Source: Verrucomicrobiota bacterium (GTDB taxonomy: Bacteria; Verrucomicrobiota; Verrucomicrobiia; Limisphaerales; DSYF01). Taken from it: 64,000 nucleotides of DNA. Under the pieces are notes generated by a model. It was not told where the DNA came from, did no database searches, and worked only from the letters and a program-made list of their open reading frames with translations. A program made the position numbers and the translations under genes. Shown here piece by piece: positions 37,404 to 46,388 of the stretch (positions are counted from its first letter, which is position 1; each line of letters begins with the position of its first letter). The stretch is from positions 1 to 64,000 of the forward strand of contig JALOTZ010000019.1 in the NCBI GenBank assembly GCA_025457615.1. The letters run 5' to 3'.

Positions 37404-39098
37404 TCAGTCGGTGTTTCCCAAGGGTTTCAACAGGCGCCGCCCCAACAGCCAGGCGAGCACCGCGCAGACCAGCAGGGCCTGAAACGCCGCGGCGAAGTGG
37501 CCGGTCTTGAACAGGAGGCCGCTCAGGGGAAAGGCCACCGAGGGCGCGCTGAATTGCACGAGGCGAAAGGCCGAGAAATGGCCCGCGCGCCGCTCCGGCG
37601 GACTCAGGTGATACATCAGCGTTTCCAACCCGACCCCCAGCCCGCTGAAAGCAAGTCCCCAGCAGGCGGCCAGGCCGATCACCCGCCAGGCTTCCCGGGG
37701 CGAATGGCCGTTGCCGTCCTGGTCCAGCATCCGCCCGGCCTCGTCGTAAACATACGGCTGGACCGAGAGACGATAACGCCCATCCCGCTGAGCTTCGGAA
37801 GGCAACGAGACAATCCAGTCGCGGGCATCGCCCTCGGCCGGCGCAACGCGGGTCACCGCCAACCGCCGGCCCGTCGAGTCCTGAACCACGACATCGTTCA
37901 CGTTGAAGGTGGAGGCATCCACCTTCCGGTTGAACCGGATCACCAGGCTCCGCCCTCCTTCAAGGCTCAACACGCAAAAAGAATCCCCGGAGCGGTCTGC
38001 CGTCTCGCCCTCGCCGGACGTCGCCGCAAATTGGCCCGAACTGGCCGTGTAGGCGCCGGTGAAGGTGTCGGCGCGGAATGCGGCGGACACCGGCCAGGCC
38101 GCCAGCACCAGACCCAACGGAAGGGCGGCGAAGCAGGCCAAAATGGCCCGGGGATAACCAAACCGTTGGCCGAGAAATCCAGCCAGCGCCGCTCCACAAA
38201 GCATGGCCAGGCTCTGGACCGTGGCGGCGGCGGAAGCCACCCAGTCCGGACAACCCCATTCCCGAATGCCCAGCAATTGGATGAATTGGCTGGGCAGGAG
38301 GGCGGCCATCCAAAGGACCAGCGCGGCGCCCAGCAGGCTGCGAAAGCGCGGATGGGTCCGCACCGCATGCAACGCCGGCTTCCAAAACGGTTCGACTGGA
38401 GGACTCGGAGCCGGGGTTTCGCGAGCGAACAGGGAGAGGACAGTGCCCGATAGGGCCAGCGCGTAGGCCGCCAGGAAAGCCACCGCATAACGGGCCGGCA
38501 CGCCCACCGCGCTGATCACCCAGGTGATCGCCCCCGCCCCGGCCAACCCCAGCAACCCGGCCATCGACTGCTGCAGGCTGATGAACCGGCCGATGTGCGA
38601 CTTGGGAATGCAATTGGCGATGTATTCGCTTTGCGGTCCCAGCGTCCAACCCGCAGCCAGCGGCCAGAAGATCAAAAGCCCAATCGTCGCAGGCAAAAGC
38701 CAGGCGAATGAATGCGTCCACAGGGCGACGACCACGCAGAGTCCCAGCAGCAAATCGGCCCCCAGATAAGGCATGGCCACCAGGAATTGCAGCCATTTTT
38801 TCCGGGGAAAGCGGCGGGACAGCCACGGCGCCAGGAAGTTCCCGATGAGGCACAGAGCCCAGGCCGAGCCGAGCAGGCCATAGGTCTGGTTGCTCATCCC
38901 CAGCCAGTTGACATACGGCACGCGTGTCACCCCGGGCATCGCCCAACCGAAACTGAAGACGGATGCCCCCGCCAGCAGCAGGATGAAGTTCCGGCGACTG
39001 GCCGCATCCCACGGCATGGCGCCCGGTTCCGCCGGGGGAAGGTTCACGCCCGCGTTCGCGGCGGTGGTCGCACAGGTTTGGGAACGGTTGGAAGTCAT
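37404..39098 (-). CDS. MFS transporter with inserted Ig-like domain
   Basis: The 564-residue membrane protein has the 12-helix layout of a major facilitator, with helices from about residues 35-335 and 470-560. Between them, at residues about 345-468, lies a soluble segment. It contains ADTFTGAYTASSGQF, SLVIRFNRKVDASTFNVND, DWIVSLPSEAQRDGRYRLS and MLDQDGNGHSPREAW. This looks like an Ig-like domain of the SbsA/cadherin type found in secreted proteins, with a Ca-binding-like DQDGNG loop. Such an insertion in a transporter is unusual. The substrate is unknown; the cluster suggests a sugar. The gene starts 13 bases after the TIM-barrel gene's stop. Confidence 0.8.
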   Translation of the reverse strand: MTSNRSQTCATTAANAGVNLPPAEPGAMPWDAASRRNFILLLAGASVFSFGWAMPGVTRVPYVNWLGMSNQTYGLLGSAWALCLIGNFLAPWLSRRFPRKKWLQFLVAMPYLGADLLLGLCVVVALWTHSFAWLLPATIGLLIFWPLAAGWTLGPQSEYIANCIPKSHIGRFISLQQSMAGLLGLAGAGAITWVISAVGVPARYAVAFLAAYALALSGTVLSLFARETPAPSPPVEPFWKPALHAVRTHPRFRSLLGAALVLWMAALLPSQFIQLLGIREWGCPDWVASAAATVQSLAMLCGAALAGFLGQRFGYPRAILACFAALPLGLVLAAWPVSAAFRADTFTGAYTASSGQFAATSGEGETADRSGDSFCVLSLEGGRSLVIRFNRKVDASTFNVNDVVVQDSTGRRLAVTRVAPAEGDARDWIVSLPSEAQRDGRYRLSVQPYVYDEAGRMLDQDGNGHSPREAWRVIGLAACWGLAFSGLGVGLETLMYHLSPPERRAGHFSAFRLVQFSAPSVAFPLSGLLFKTGHFAAAFQALLVCAVLAWLLGRRLLKPLGNTD

Positions 39099-39111
39099 TG
39101 GGGTGTGCCAG

Positions 39112-40092
39112 CTACCTGGCGCCCAGCAACAGCCGGCGCATCAAGCGTGAAGTGCCCACCGGATCGCCGGCAGCAATCGCCTGGTCCAAGTCCGCCCGGT
39201 GCCGGTCCACGATGGCCTGAAACGCGACGAGCCATTGAATGCTCTCACCAATCGCTCCCGCTGCGTCTTCGCGATAGGGATACTGATCCATGGAGAGCCA
39301 GCCCGCGTAACCGCAGCGGTCGAGCCAATAGAGCAGTTCCAGAAACACCACGCTATGGACCGACCCGACAATCATGTCGTCGTCCCAACAGGCATGATTG
39401 TCGTTGAAATGCATGTGGAACAGACGGTTGCCGGCACGTTTGGCCAGCACCACCGCCTCGGCGGGGTTTTCTCCCGCGACGAAGGCGTGGCCGGTGTCCA
39501 TGGTCACACCGACGTTGGCGCAACCGGTTTCCTGCGCCATGAGGATGGTGTCCGCCATGCGGGCCAGGTAACAGCGGGTGCGCGGTTCCTTGGGTTTGTA
39601 TTCCAGGGCGAAGCGAAGCTGCGGATACGCTTTGGCCAGTTCCGCGACTGCCTCGCATTCCAGGCTGCGCTCCTTGTCGTAATCTGCGGCGAAGAGATAG
39701 TCATAGCCATCCTGCCCGGGCCAAAGGTTGAGCATGCCGCAGCCGATTTCGAGGGCGATATCGCACATGCGCCGGGTCTCGTCCACCGCCAGGCGGCGAC
39801 ATTTCGGATCGGGATTGGAGTAAGCCCCCTTGCCGAACTCGGGCCGGGTGAAAACATCCGGGATGATGGACACGCAGGCGATGCCCAGGTCGGCCAGGGC
39901 CTGCTTCATTTGTTTGGCGTTGTCGGGCCGGATGTCCCAGGTGCCCACCAGTTCGATGCCGGTGACGTGCGGGATGGCCGCGGCCGCCTTGAGCATTTCC
40001 AGCGCGGGCGGGTTGTTTTTGTAGCTTCGGCAGAACCGGTCGCAGGTGTTGCCGAGGTTTCCGAGGATGACGGAGTATTTGTGTGTTTTCAT
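39112..40092 (-). CDS. Sugar-phosphate isomerase/epimerase-type TIM barrel
   Basis: The ATG at 40092 (MKTHKYSVILGNLGNTCD) gives 326 residues; an upstream TTG at 40116 would add eight. The fold is the xylose-isomerase-like (AP endonuclease 2) barrel, with metal ligands in LEYKPKEPRTRC, MDTGHAF, HMHFNDNH and SMDQYPYRE. Family members epimerise or isomerise free sugars and inositols (IolE/IolI, tagaturonate epimerase). The substrate is unknown. It is the first gene of a three-gene unit with the MFS transporter and acetyltransferase, and a 229-base gap separates it from the supercluster upstream. Confidence 0.85.
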   Translation of the reverse strand: MKTHKYSVILGNLGNTCDRFCRSYKNNPPALEMLKAAAAIPHVTGIELVGTWDIRPDNAKQMKQALADLGIACVSIIPDVFTRPEFGKGAYSNPDPKCRRLAVDETRRMCDIALEIGCGMLNLWPGQDGYDYLFAADYDKERSLECEAVAELAKAYPQLRFALEYKPKEPRTRCYLARMADTILMAQETGCANVGVTMDTGHAFVAGENPAEAVVLAKRAGNRLFHMHFNDNHACWDDDMIVGSVHSVVFLELLYWLDRCGYAGWLSMDQYPYREDAAGAIGESIQWLVAFQAIVDRHRADLDQAIAAGDPVGTSRLMRRLLLGAR

Positions 40093-40321
40093 GGTAAGAA
40101 AGCTAGTGACAGGCAACGAATTCGATGGAGTTATGGTTCATAGTTCAACAACCGCGACCGCAGTGCTGGGGTGCGTTGATTGCGCGTGCGAATTGGGCGG
40201 GAGTGCCTTCGCCGCGGGCGGCATCATGCGCGAGTGAAGTTCCCACCGCCTTTGGCGATGGGTTGTGAGTCAACTCCAGCGCAAACCAATTTGAAGGCAG
40301 GTGATTCATGCAGGGCCTCTC

Positions 40322-41080
40322 TCACACGGTGTAAATTCCGCCATCCACGCGGATGGTTTCGCCATGCAAATAGCGCGGACCGAACAAGGCGAAGGCCACG
40401 CACTCGGCGACTTCTTCCGGTTTGCCCCATCGCTGTTCGAGGGGAATCGAGGCGGCGACAGCGCGCACGTGTTCCGGGGTTTTCCCGAGCGTGTCGGTAA
40501 CCTCCGCGAGCAACTCGGTCTCGATGCCGCCGGGGCTGACGTTGTTGATGCGGACGCCGCGCGGGCCGGTTTCCGTGGCGACATGCCGGGTGAAACAGTC
40601 GAGAAATGCCTTCGACGAGGCGTAGAAGGCATAGGTCGGATGCGGGCGATGCGCGGCCACGGATGAGATGTTCACGACCGCGCCGCGGTTGCGCTCCAGC
40701 GCGGACAGGCAGACTTTGGTCATGAGCATGGGCGCGCGCATGTTGACCCGCCAGGTCTGCTCGATTTCCTCGGGTGAAATGTCGGCGAGCGATTTGTGCA
40801 AGGCCACGGCGGCGTTGTTGACCAGACCATCCAGCCCCTCGCACAGCCAGGGATGCTTGGCGAATCCCTTCAGAATGGCCTCGGCGTCCGAGAGGTCCAT
40901 AACCTGGCTCTCGACGCGACCGGGATACTCCCGCTCGAACCCGGACGTGGTGGCGGCCAGGCGTTCCTCGTTGCGGTCGATGAGGAGAACCTGACATCCG
41001 CTTTCCAGCAGGTGCCCGGCGATCGCGCGGCCAATGCCGCGGGCGGCGCCGGTGACGATTATTCGTTGGGGAACGGGCAT
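40322..41080 (-). CDS. SDR-family oxidoreductase
   Basis: The ATG at 41080 (MPVPQRIIVTGAARGIG) is preferred to an upstream start because it opens the TGxxxGIG cofactor motif at once. The product has 252 residues: NNAAVAL loop, catalytic Ser in VNISSVAA, Tyr-Lys in YASSKA, and a C-terminal GGIYTV typical of classical SDRs. It resembles sugar or 2-keto-3-deoxy-sugar-acid dehydrogenases, but the substrate cannot be read from sequence. The start overlaps the enolase gene by 22 bases. It is the last gene of the supercluster transcript. Confidence 0.88.
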   Translation of the reverse strand: MPVPQRIIVTGAARGIGRAIAGHLLESGCQVLLIDRNEERLAATTSGFEREYPGRVESQVMDLSDAEAILKGFAKHPWLCEGLDGLVNNAAVALHKSLADISPEEIEQTWRVNMRAPMLMTKVCLSALERNRGAVVNISSVAAHRPHPTYAFYASSKAFLDCFTRHVATETGPRGVRINNVSPGGIETELLAEVTDTLGKTPEHVRAVAASIPLEQRWGKPEEVAECVAFALFGPRYLHGETIRVDGGIYTV

Positions 41081-42231
41081 GGCAGGGAAACTGTATCGGA
41101 TTGTTCGGGATGATGGAACTCGATTATGGCGGCAGGGTCGGGATCGTTTCCGAACCCCGGCGCCTGGGGCACGAATTCGCAGCCGCCCTCGATGCGCGGC
41201 GGCTTCCCGGAGAGGCGCCACCACGCGAGGTCCGAGAACTCGATCATCACGGTGCAGCCCAGACCGGCCGCGGCCTGGATGTTCTGCTCCATGATCGAAT
41301 TGCCGTAATAAACCGGGAGGCCGTAATGCGCCCCGAGTTCCGCAATGCGCACCTGATGGGCCGTGTCCTGGCCGCTGCGGAAAAAATCATACAGGCGCGC
41401 CTCCGCCGCCCGTTCGTATTGTGCGATCTCCGTGAAATAATCATGCGCGGCGACGGGCACCGGGGATTGCACGCGCAGCAAGGCATATCCCTCCCAATCA
41501 CCGCGCGGAAGCGGGTCCTCGATGTAACCGAGACGGATGCCGGCTTGTTCATAATCGCGCAGCCGCCTCAGGCATATCTCCGCGTCCCATGCCTCGTTGG
41601 CGTCGGCCGTAAGGGTCACGTGTTCGCCCGCCGCCTCGCGGATGGCGAGGAGGCGGCGGATGTCGCGTCGGACGTCCGGCGCGCCGACCTTGACCTTGAT
41701 CCGTCCGATGCCCATCCCGGCGTATTTTGCCGCCAGCGACTGCGCGTCGGCTTCTGTGGATGGATAATCCAGCGTGCTGCCGTAGCACGGCACTTTCGTT
41801 TGGGGCACGGCTCCGCGCCTGCCGGCCAGCAGGGCCGCGACGGATTTCCCCGCCGCCTTGGCTGCCAGATCCCAGAGCGCCATGCGCAACGCATCCTTGA
41901 GAAAGCCGGCCTGCGATGGGTCAAACGCAAGCGCCTCGCCCAGCGAACGCGCGCCACGCAGGTGTGGCAACAAGCGGGAGGCCCACAACCCGCGGAGCGA
42001 ATCCTCCGAGGGCGTGGGCGTGATCCACCAGCCGGTGCGCTTGAAATAGCCGACCGGTGTCGCGCAGGCATAGCCCCATGCGGCGGGCGCGGCATCCGCG
42101 TCCAGCCTCAGCGCGAGGATATCCATCACCTCATAGGCGCAGCCATTGTCACCCACGCTGCGGCCCAGCGGGATGCGGAGCTTGTGGACACATCCGTCGG
42201 TGATCGCGGGAAGTGGGATGGGAGTAATCAT
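41059..42231 (-). CDS. Enolase-superfamily dehydratase (mandelate racemase type), 1
   Basis: The 390-residue protein has the capping domain and the (beta/alpha)7-beta barrel of the enolase superfamily. The catalytic KxK is RIKVKV (Lys179, Lys181). Metal ligands follow in TADANEAW (Asp), YIEDPLPRGD (Glu) and AAHDY (Asp). The final barrel motif is YYGNSIMEQNIQ. The KxK pattern and the missing His-Asp dyad suggest the muconate-lactonizing/epimerase (MLE, AEE) side rather than classic sugar-acid dehydratases, although divergent dehydratases exist. It lies between the DHDPS-family gene (7 bases) and the SDR (22-base overlap). Confidence 0.85.
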   Translation of the reverse strand: MITPIPLPAITDGCVHKLRIPLGRSVGDNGCAYEVMDILALRLDADAAPAAWGYACATPVGYFKRTGWWITPTPSEDSLRGLWASRLLPHLRGARSLGEALAFDPSQAGFLKDALRMALWDLAAKAAGKSVAALLAGRRGAVPQTKVPCYGSTLDYPSTEADAQSLAAKYAGMGIGRIKVKVGAPDVRRDIRRLLAIREAAGEHVTLTADANEAWDAEICLRRLRDYEQAGIRLGYIEDPLPRGDWEGYALLRVQSPVPVAAHDYFTEIAQYERAAEARLYDFFRSGQDTAHQVRIAELGAHYGLPVYYGNSIMEQNIQAAAGLGCTVMIEFSDLAWWRLSGKPPRIEGGCEFVPQAPGFGNDPDPAAIIEFHHPEQSDTVSLPCPFPNE

Positions 42232-42237
42232 TCCGTT

Positions 42238-43251
42238 TCAAGCCGAGAGGCGTTGCATCACGGAGCGCACCATGCTCTCCACATCCGCGGGCGACGGGGC
42301 GGCGGACAAGGGAACGACTCCGGAGGCGGCGCGGCAGGAGCCGGCGGCTTCGGGAAACCCGCATTCGGCGAGCACGCAGGCGATGCGCGAGCGGACCTCC
42401 TCCATGATCGCAAGTTCGCCTTGCGAGAGCGGAAAGCGGGCGCGTCCGGGAGCGAACCCGCGCACCTCGTAGCCCGCGCGGAAGCCCTCGGGAAAATTCG
42501 GCGCGTTGACCATCAGGGAAAACAAGTCGAGCAGCTTGAACTGCGCGCGCTTGGCTTGGACCCAGTCGCCGGCGCGGGCATCCTGATGGATTTTCATGAT
42601 GACTTCCGGCACGACCCCGGCGCTGGACAGCGTGCCACCGTCCCCGCCCATGAAGAGCGAGGCGCAGAGGAGTTCCTCCCAGCCGATGAGCACGGAGAAC
42701 TCCGGGCGCTGCGGTTTGATTTCATGCAGCACCTGCTGGAAGCGCGGCATGTCGCGCGAGGTGTCCTTGGTGCCGATGACGCGCGGGCAGTCGAGCGCCA
42801 GCCGCTTGAGCACGGGCACGCTGATCTCGTTGGCAAAGGCCGGGATGTTGTAGATGACAATGTCGATCGGCGACTTGGCCGCCAGTTCGCGGAAGTAGGC
42901 TTCAATGCTCTCCTGCGTCAGCTTGTAATAATAGGGTCCGGTGATGGAAACCGCGCGGCAGCCGAGGTCGGCGCAATAGCGGCACATTTCCAATACCAGA
43001 TCCACATTCGGCTCGGCGGCGCCGGCGAGGACGGGTTTGCCCGCTGACTCCTCGACGACGATTTTCAGCACGCGTTTGCGCTCTTCGTAGCTGAGGCGGA
43101 TGAACTCGCCCATGCTGCCATTCGGGTAAAACCCGGTGACGCCCTTGCCCGCGAGCCAACGGATGATGCGACGGAGCTCTTCTTCGTGGATGCGTCCCTG
43201 CGCGTCGTAGGGGACGATGTTGGGGACAAAAATGCCGCAGAGATGCGTCAT
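42238..43251 (-). CDS. Dihydrodipicolinate-synthase-family aldolase
   Basis: The 337-residue protein has the class I aldolase barrel with Tyr134 in IYNIP and the Schiff-base Lys162 in VIGTKDTS. The pyruvate-binding loop is PNGSMGEF (GSMGE). Members cleave or form 2-keto-3-deoxy sugar acids (KDG, L-KDR) or act in sialate or lysine routes. Within this cluster of sugar-acid dehydratases, a retro-aldol cleavage to pyruvate plus an aldehyde is the likely job; the ALDH could oxidise the aldehyde. The C-terminus is about 40 residues longer than usual. It is separated from the next gene by 3 bases. Confidence 0.87.
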   Translation of the reverse strand: MTHLCGIFVPNIVPYDAQGRIHEEELRRIIRWLAGKGVTGFYPNGSMGEFIRLSYEERKRVLKIVVEESAGKPVLAGAAEPNVDLVLEMCRYCADLGCRAVSITGPYYYKLTQESIEAYFRELAAKSPIDIVIYNIPAFANEISVPVLKRLALDCPRVIGTKDTSRDMPRFQQVLHEIKPQRPEFSVLIGWEELLCASLFMGGDGGTLSSAGVVPEVIMKIHQDARAGDWVQAKRAQFKLLDLFSLMVNAPNFPEGFRAGYEVRGFAPGRARFPLSQGELAIMEEVRSRIACVLAECGFPEAAGSCRAASGVVPLSAAPSPADVESMVRSVMQRLSA

Positions 43252-43254
43252 GCT

Positions 43255-44094
43255 TCAGAGGTGGTAAATGCGCTGCGCGTTGCCGGCGAGAAAGGCGTCC
43301 CGCTGCTCCGGCGCTGCGGATGAGAGATTCAAAAGGTCATGGGTCACATCCACCCAGCGCGCAAGCGGCACGGCGAGTGTGCAGACCGGCCAGTCGCCGC
43401 CCCAGACGAGACGCTCCCAGCCGAAGCATTCCACGACAGACCCGAACCACGGACGCACTCCCGCGGCCGTGCGCTGGTCCTCCGCCGCGTAGAGCAGCAA
43501 GCCGGACACTTTGCAGGCCACATTCGGACAAGCCGCCAGCAGGGCGATGTGTTTCCGCCAGAACTCCGGCGCGCGCGCGGCGATGTCAGGCACGCCGCAA
43601 TGGTCGAGGACGAAGGTCACATCCGGGCATTGCCGCACCAGTGCAAGCGCGAACGGCAACTGGCGTTCCAGCACGCACAGATCGAACACAAGCCCGAGCG
43701 GACCGAGTCGCTTCACGTTTTCCACAAACAGGGACGATTGCGACAACCCATCCGGCTCGGTGTGCAGCACGCGGCGGAGGCCCTTGAGCGAGGGATGCGC
43801 CGCGATGCGATCGAGATCGCGGGCAAAGTCCACCCGCTCCGGCCAGACCGAGGCGACGACGCCGGCGATGCCGCTGGCGGGATCAGCCGCCAGATCGAGA
43901 ATCCAATTTGCTTCCCGCCGGGTGCTATCCGCGTCCGCCGCGCATTCGACAAAGACGCTGCCGGTGATGCCGCAGTCCTGCGCCGCCGCGCGGTAGTCAT
44001 CGAGCAGGAACGGACGGTTGAGCGCCGGGATGCCTTCCAGCCAGGGATACTTCAGCGCGGGCGGATTCCACAGGTGCTGATGGGTGTCGATCAT
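43255..44094 (-). CDS. Amidohydrolase-family lactonase
   Basis: The 279-residue TIM-barrel hydrolase belongs to the amidohydrolase_2 group that includes L-fucono-1,5-lactonase, L-rhamnonolactonase and 2-pyrone-4,6-dicarboxylate hydrolase. Seen are IDTHQHLWNP at the N-terminus (metal-type His pair), FVLDHCGVPD in the middle, and VWGGDWPVC with the catalytic Asp. No signal peptide is present. It opens the sugar lactone made by an upstream dehydrogenase. Gene spacing is 3 bases to the aldolase and 7 to the RraA gene, so transcription is shared. The precise lactone is unknown. Confidence 0.88.
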   Translation of the reverse strand: MIDTHQHLWNPPALKYPWLEGIPALNRPFLLDDYRAAAQDCGITGSVFVECAADADSTRREANWILDLAADPASGIAGVVASVWPERVDFARDLDRIAAHPSLKGLRRVLHTEPDGLSQSSLFVENVKRLGPLGLVFDLCVLERQLPFALALVRQCPDVTFVLDHCGVPDIAARAPEFWRKHIALLAACPNVACKVSGLLLYAAEDQRTAAGVRPWFGSVVECFGWERLVWGGDWPVCTLAVPLARWVDVTHDLLNLSSAAPEQRDAFLAGNAQRIYHL

Positions 44095-44101
44095 GGCCGG
44101 C

Positions 44102-44782
44102 TCAGAATTTCCCGTATTTCAGATAGGCTTCCTGCGGGTCCACGCCTTGGAGGATCGCGGTGCGGACCTTGTTTTCCGTGCGCATGACCTTTTCGGTTTG
44201 GGTGACCACTTTGTCCACCAGCGCGGCGGGGATGATCACCGCGCCGTCGCGGTCGGCCAGCAGGTAATCGCCGGTCTCGATGCGCACGCCGCCGATTTCA
44301 ATCGGCTCGCCGAAGGTCTCCGCGGCCCAGCGGCCGACGACATCCACGGGCGTCTTGTAGCGGCAGAAGACCGGGAAGCCGAGGCGCAGGATGAACTCCG
44401 TGTCGCGGCATCCTCCATCCACCACGTAGCCTTTCACTCCGCGATACGTGAGGGTTTCCGCGGATAGCTCGCCCATGTGCGCGAGCGTGGAATCGTTCGG
44501 CTGACAAACCACGATGGCGCCCTTGGGTGCCTTGGAAAGCAGGGCGGTCCAGCGGAGCAGCGTTTCATGGGCGTCGAGTTCCGGCGCGGGCCTGCCGCTC
44601 ACGGTGTAGATCACGCCGGCGAGTTTGCTTTCCGGATTGAGCGCGGTGATTCCGGAAGGCAGCGCCTGACGGCGATGGCCCATGCCGCGCAGCACGTCAT
44701 AGACGGCTCCGGTATAACAGGGGGCGAGACGGTCGGAATAATCCTCCACTGGTTTCCCGGCGGGTGCGGGTTTGCGTTTCAT
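44102..44782 (-). CDS. RraA-family protein (HMG/CHA aldolase type)
   Basis: The ATG at 44782 (MKRKPAPAGKPVEDYSDRL) gives 226 residues. It overlaps the ALDH gene by ATGA, and that is why I chose it over longer starts. The family motif is VDGGCRDTEF, with the Arg and Asp of RraA-like aldolases/decarboxylases; AHMGELSAE and DGAVIIPAALV are also typical. RraA homologues with this motif act as 4-hydroxy-4-methyl-2-oxoglutarate or related aldolases and oxaloacetate decarboxylases, rather than RNase E inhibitors. In this cluster it would cleave or decarboxylate a keto-acid intermediate. The identity of that acid is not clear. Confidence 0.85.
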   Translation of the reverse strand: MKRKPAPAGKPVEDYSDRLAPCYTGAVYDVLRGMGHRRQALPSGITALNPESKLAGVIYTVSGRPAPELDAHETLLRWTALLSKAPKGAIVVCQPNDSTLAHMGELSAETLTYRGVKGYVVDGGCRDTEFILRLGFPVFCRYKTPVDVVGRWAAETFGEPIEIGGVRIETGDYLLADRDGAVIIPAALVDKVVTQTEKVMRTENKVRTAILQGVDPQEAYLKYGKF

Positions 44783-46383
44783 GGGATGGGATGGCGGGTG
44801 AGTTCGTTGTTGATGAGGCGCATGATGCCGGACGGGTTGGCATTCCGGAGTTCGGGCGGCAGCAGGGCTTCCGGACAATCCTGCCAGGTGACCGGACGCA
44901 CAAAGCGCAGCATGGCCGCGGTGCCGACCGAGGTGAATCGGGCATCGGTGGTGGCGGGATAGGGTCCGCCATGGGTCATTGCGGGACACACTTCCACCCC
45001 GGTCGGGAAGCCGTTCACGATCAGCCGTCCCGCCTTGCGCTGAAGGACAGCCACCAAGTCGCCGGCTGCCGCGAGATCATCCGCGCTTCCGTGCAGTGTC
45101 GCGGTGAGTTGGCCGGTGAGGCTTTCGGCCAATGCCATCAGCTCGTTGGTCGAATCCGCGACCACCACAAGGCTGAAGGGGCCAAACACCTCGGTTTCGC
45201 GCAGCGTTGGCCGGGCGAGGAAACTGGCGGCGCTGGTTTGCAGCACCAAGGCTGCGCCCTCGGTGGCCTCCGCTTTGGCCGGAGTGCCGGCACGGGCAAG
45301 CACGCTCACGCCCGGCACGGCGGATAGATCGGCGGCATCTGCATGATAACTCTCGCAAATCCCCGGGTGCAGCATCGTCGCCGGGGCGGCGGCTTTGATG
45401 GCTGCGGCAAAATGTGCGAGGAAGTTGTCCAGCCCCGCCGAGCGGAGCGCAAAAACAAGACCCGGCTTGGTGCAGAACTGCCCGACACCCAGCATCACCG
45501 AATTTTTCAAGCCGGTCGCGAGCGCCTTCGTATCGCCGCTCAAGGCGCCCGGCAGCAGGATGACCGGGTTGAGGCTCGCCATTTCCGCAAAGACCGGGAT
45601 GGGATCGGGACGCGCGGCGGCCACGTCGAACAGCGCGCGCCCGGCGGCCTGCGAGCCGGTGAAACCGACCGCCCGCACCCGCGGGTCACGCGCCAGCGCG
45701 GTGCCGACAATCTGGCCGCGACCATGCAGCATCGAAAAGACTCCCGGCGGCAGGCCGCAGGCGCGCACGGCGCGCGCGACGGCTTCGGCCACCATCTCGG
45801 AGGTGCCGGGATGCGCGCTGTGGGCTTTGACGATCACTGGATTCCCGGCGGCCAGGGCGGAGGCGGTGTCACCCCCGGCGACCGAGAAGGCCAGGGGGAA
45901 ATTGCTCGATCCGAAAACCACCACCGGGCCGAGTGGCACAAGCATCCGGCGCAGGTCGGCGCGGGGCAGCGGCTGACGGTCCGGCTGCGCGGGGTCGATC
46001 CGCGCATCCACCCAGGATCCTTCGCGGACGACCGCGGCAAAGAGGCGGAGCTGGCCGCAGGTGCGCCCGCGCTCGCCCCTGAGGCGCTCCAGCGGGAGGC
46101 CGGTTTCCCGGTGCGCACGTTCCAACAACCCATCGCCAATGCCTTCGATTTCCGTGGCGATTCGTTCAAGGAAGGCGGCACGCGCGGCCGCAGCCAGTTT
46201 CGAGTATGGTAGAAACGCAGCCTCAGCCGCTTCCGTGGCGCGGCGCACATCGGCCCCGCCGGCCTGATGGATGGGCGGATCGAGCGGCTGGCGGTCGAGC
46301 GGGCTGATCGGCCGCGCGGTGTCGGCTTCATCGGCAGCGGGTTGGCCGGCGATGAGGGATTTTCCGTGAAGTGCTTGGATCAT
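44779..46383 (-). CDS. Aldehyde dehydrogenase, ketoglutarate-semialdehyde type
   Basis: The 534-residue enzyme resembles 2,5-dioxovalerate (alpha-ketoglutaric semialdehyde) dehydrogenases. The oxyanion Asn161 is in SSNFPLAF, general-base Glu267 in VFAEMAS, and catalytic Cys304 in GQFCTKPG. The Cys-Thr-Lys-Pro-Gly sequence and the GGDTASALAAGNPV segment are typical of that branch. It would oxidise the aldehyde released in the pathway to an acid with NAD(P). It overlaps RraA by four bases and ends 5 bases after the FAH-family gene, so all three are translated together. Confidence 0.9.
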   Translation of the reverse strand: MIQALHGKSLIAGQPAADEADTARPISPLDRQPLDPPIHQAGGADVRRATEAAEAAFLPYSKLAAAARAAFLERIATEIEGIGDGLLERAHRETGLPLERLRGERGRTCGQLRLFAAVVREGSWVDARIDPAQPDRQPLPRADLRRMLVPLGPVVVFGSSNFPLAFSVAGGDTASALAAGNPVIVKAHSAHPGTSEMVAEAVARAVRACGLPPGVFSMLHGRGQIVGTALARDPRVRAVGFTGSQAAGRALFDVAAARPDPIPVFAEMASLNPVILLPGALSGDTKALATGLKNSVMLGVGQFCTKPGLVFALRSAGLDNFLAHFAAAIKAAAPATMLHPGICESYHADAADLSAVPGVSVLARAGTPAKAEATEGAALVLQTSAASFLARPTLRETEVFGPFSLVVVADSTNELMALAESLTGQLTATLHGSADDLAAAGDLVAVLQRKAGRLIVNGFPTGVEVCPAMTHGGPYPATTDARFTSVGTAAMLRFVRPVTWQDCPEALLPPELRNANPSGIMRLINNELTRHPIP

Positions 46384-46388
46384 GGCAT

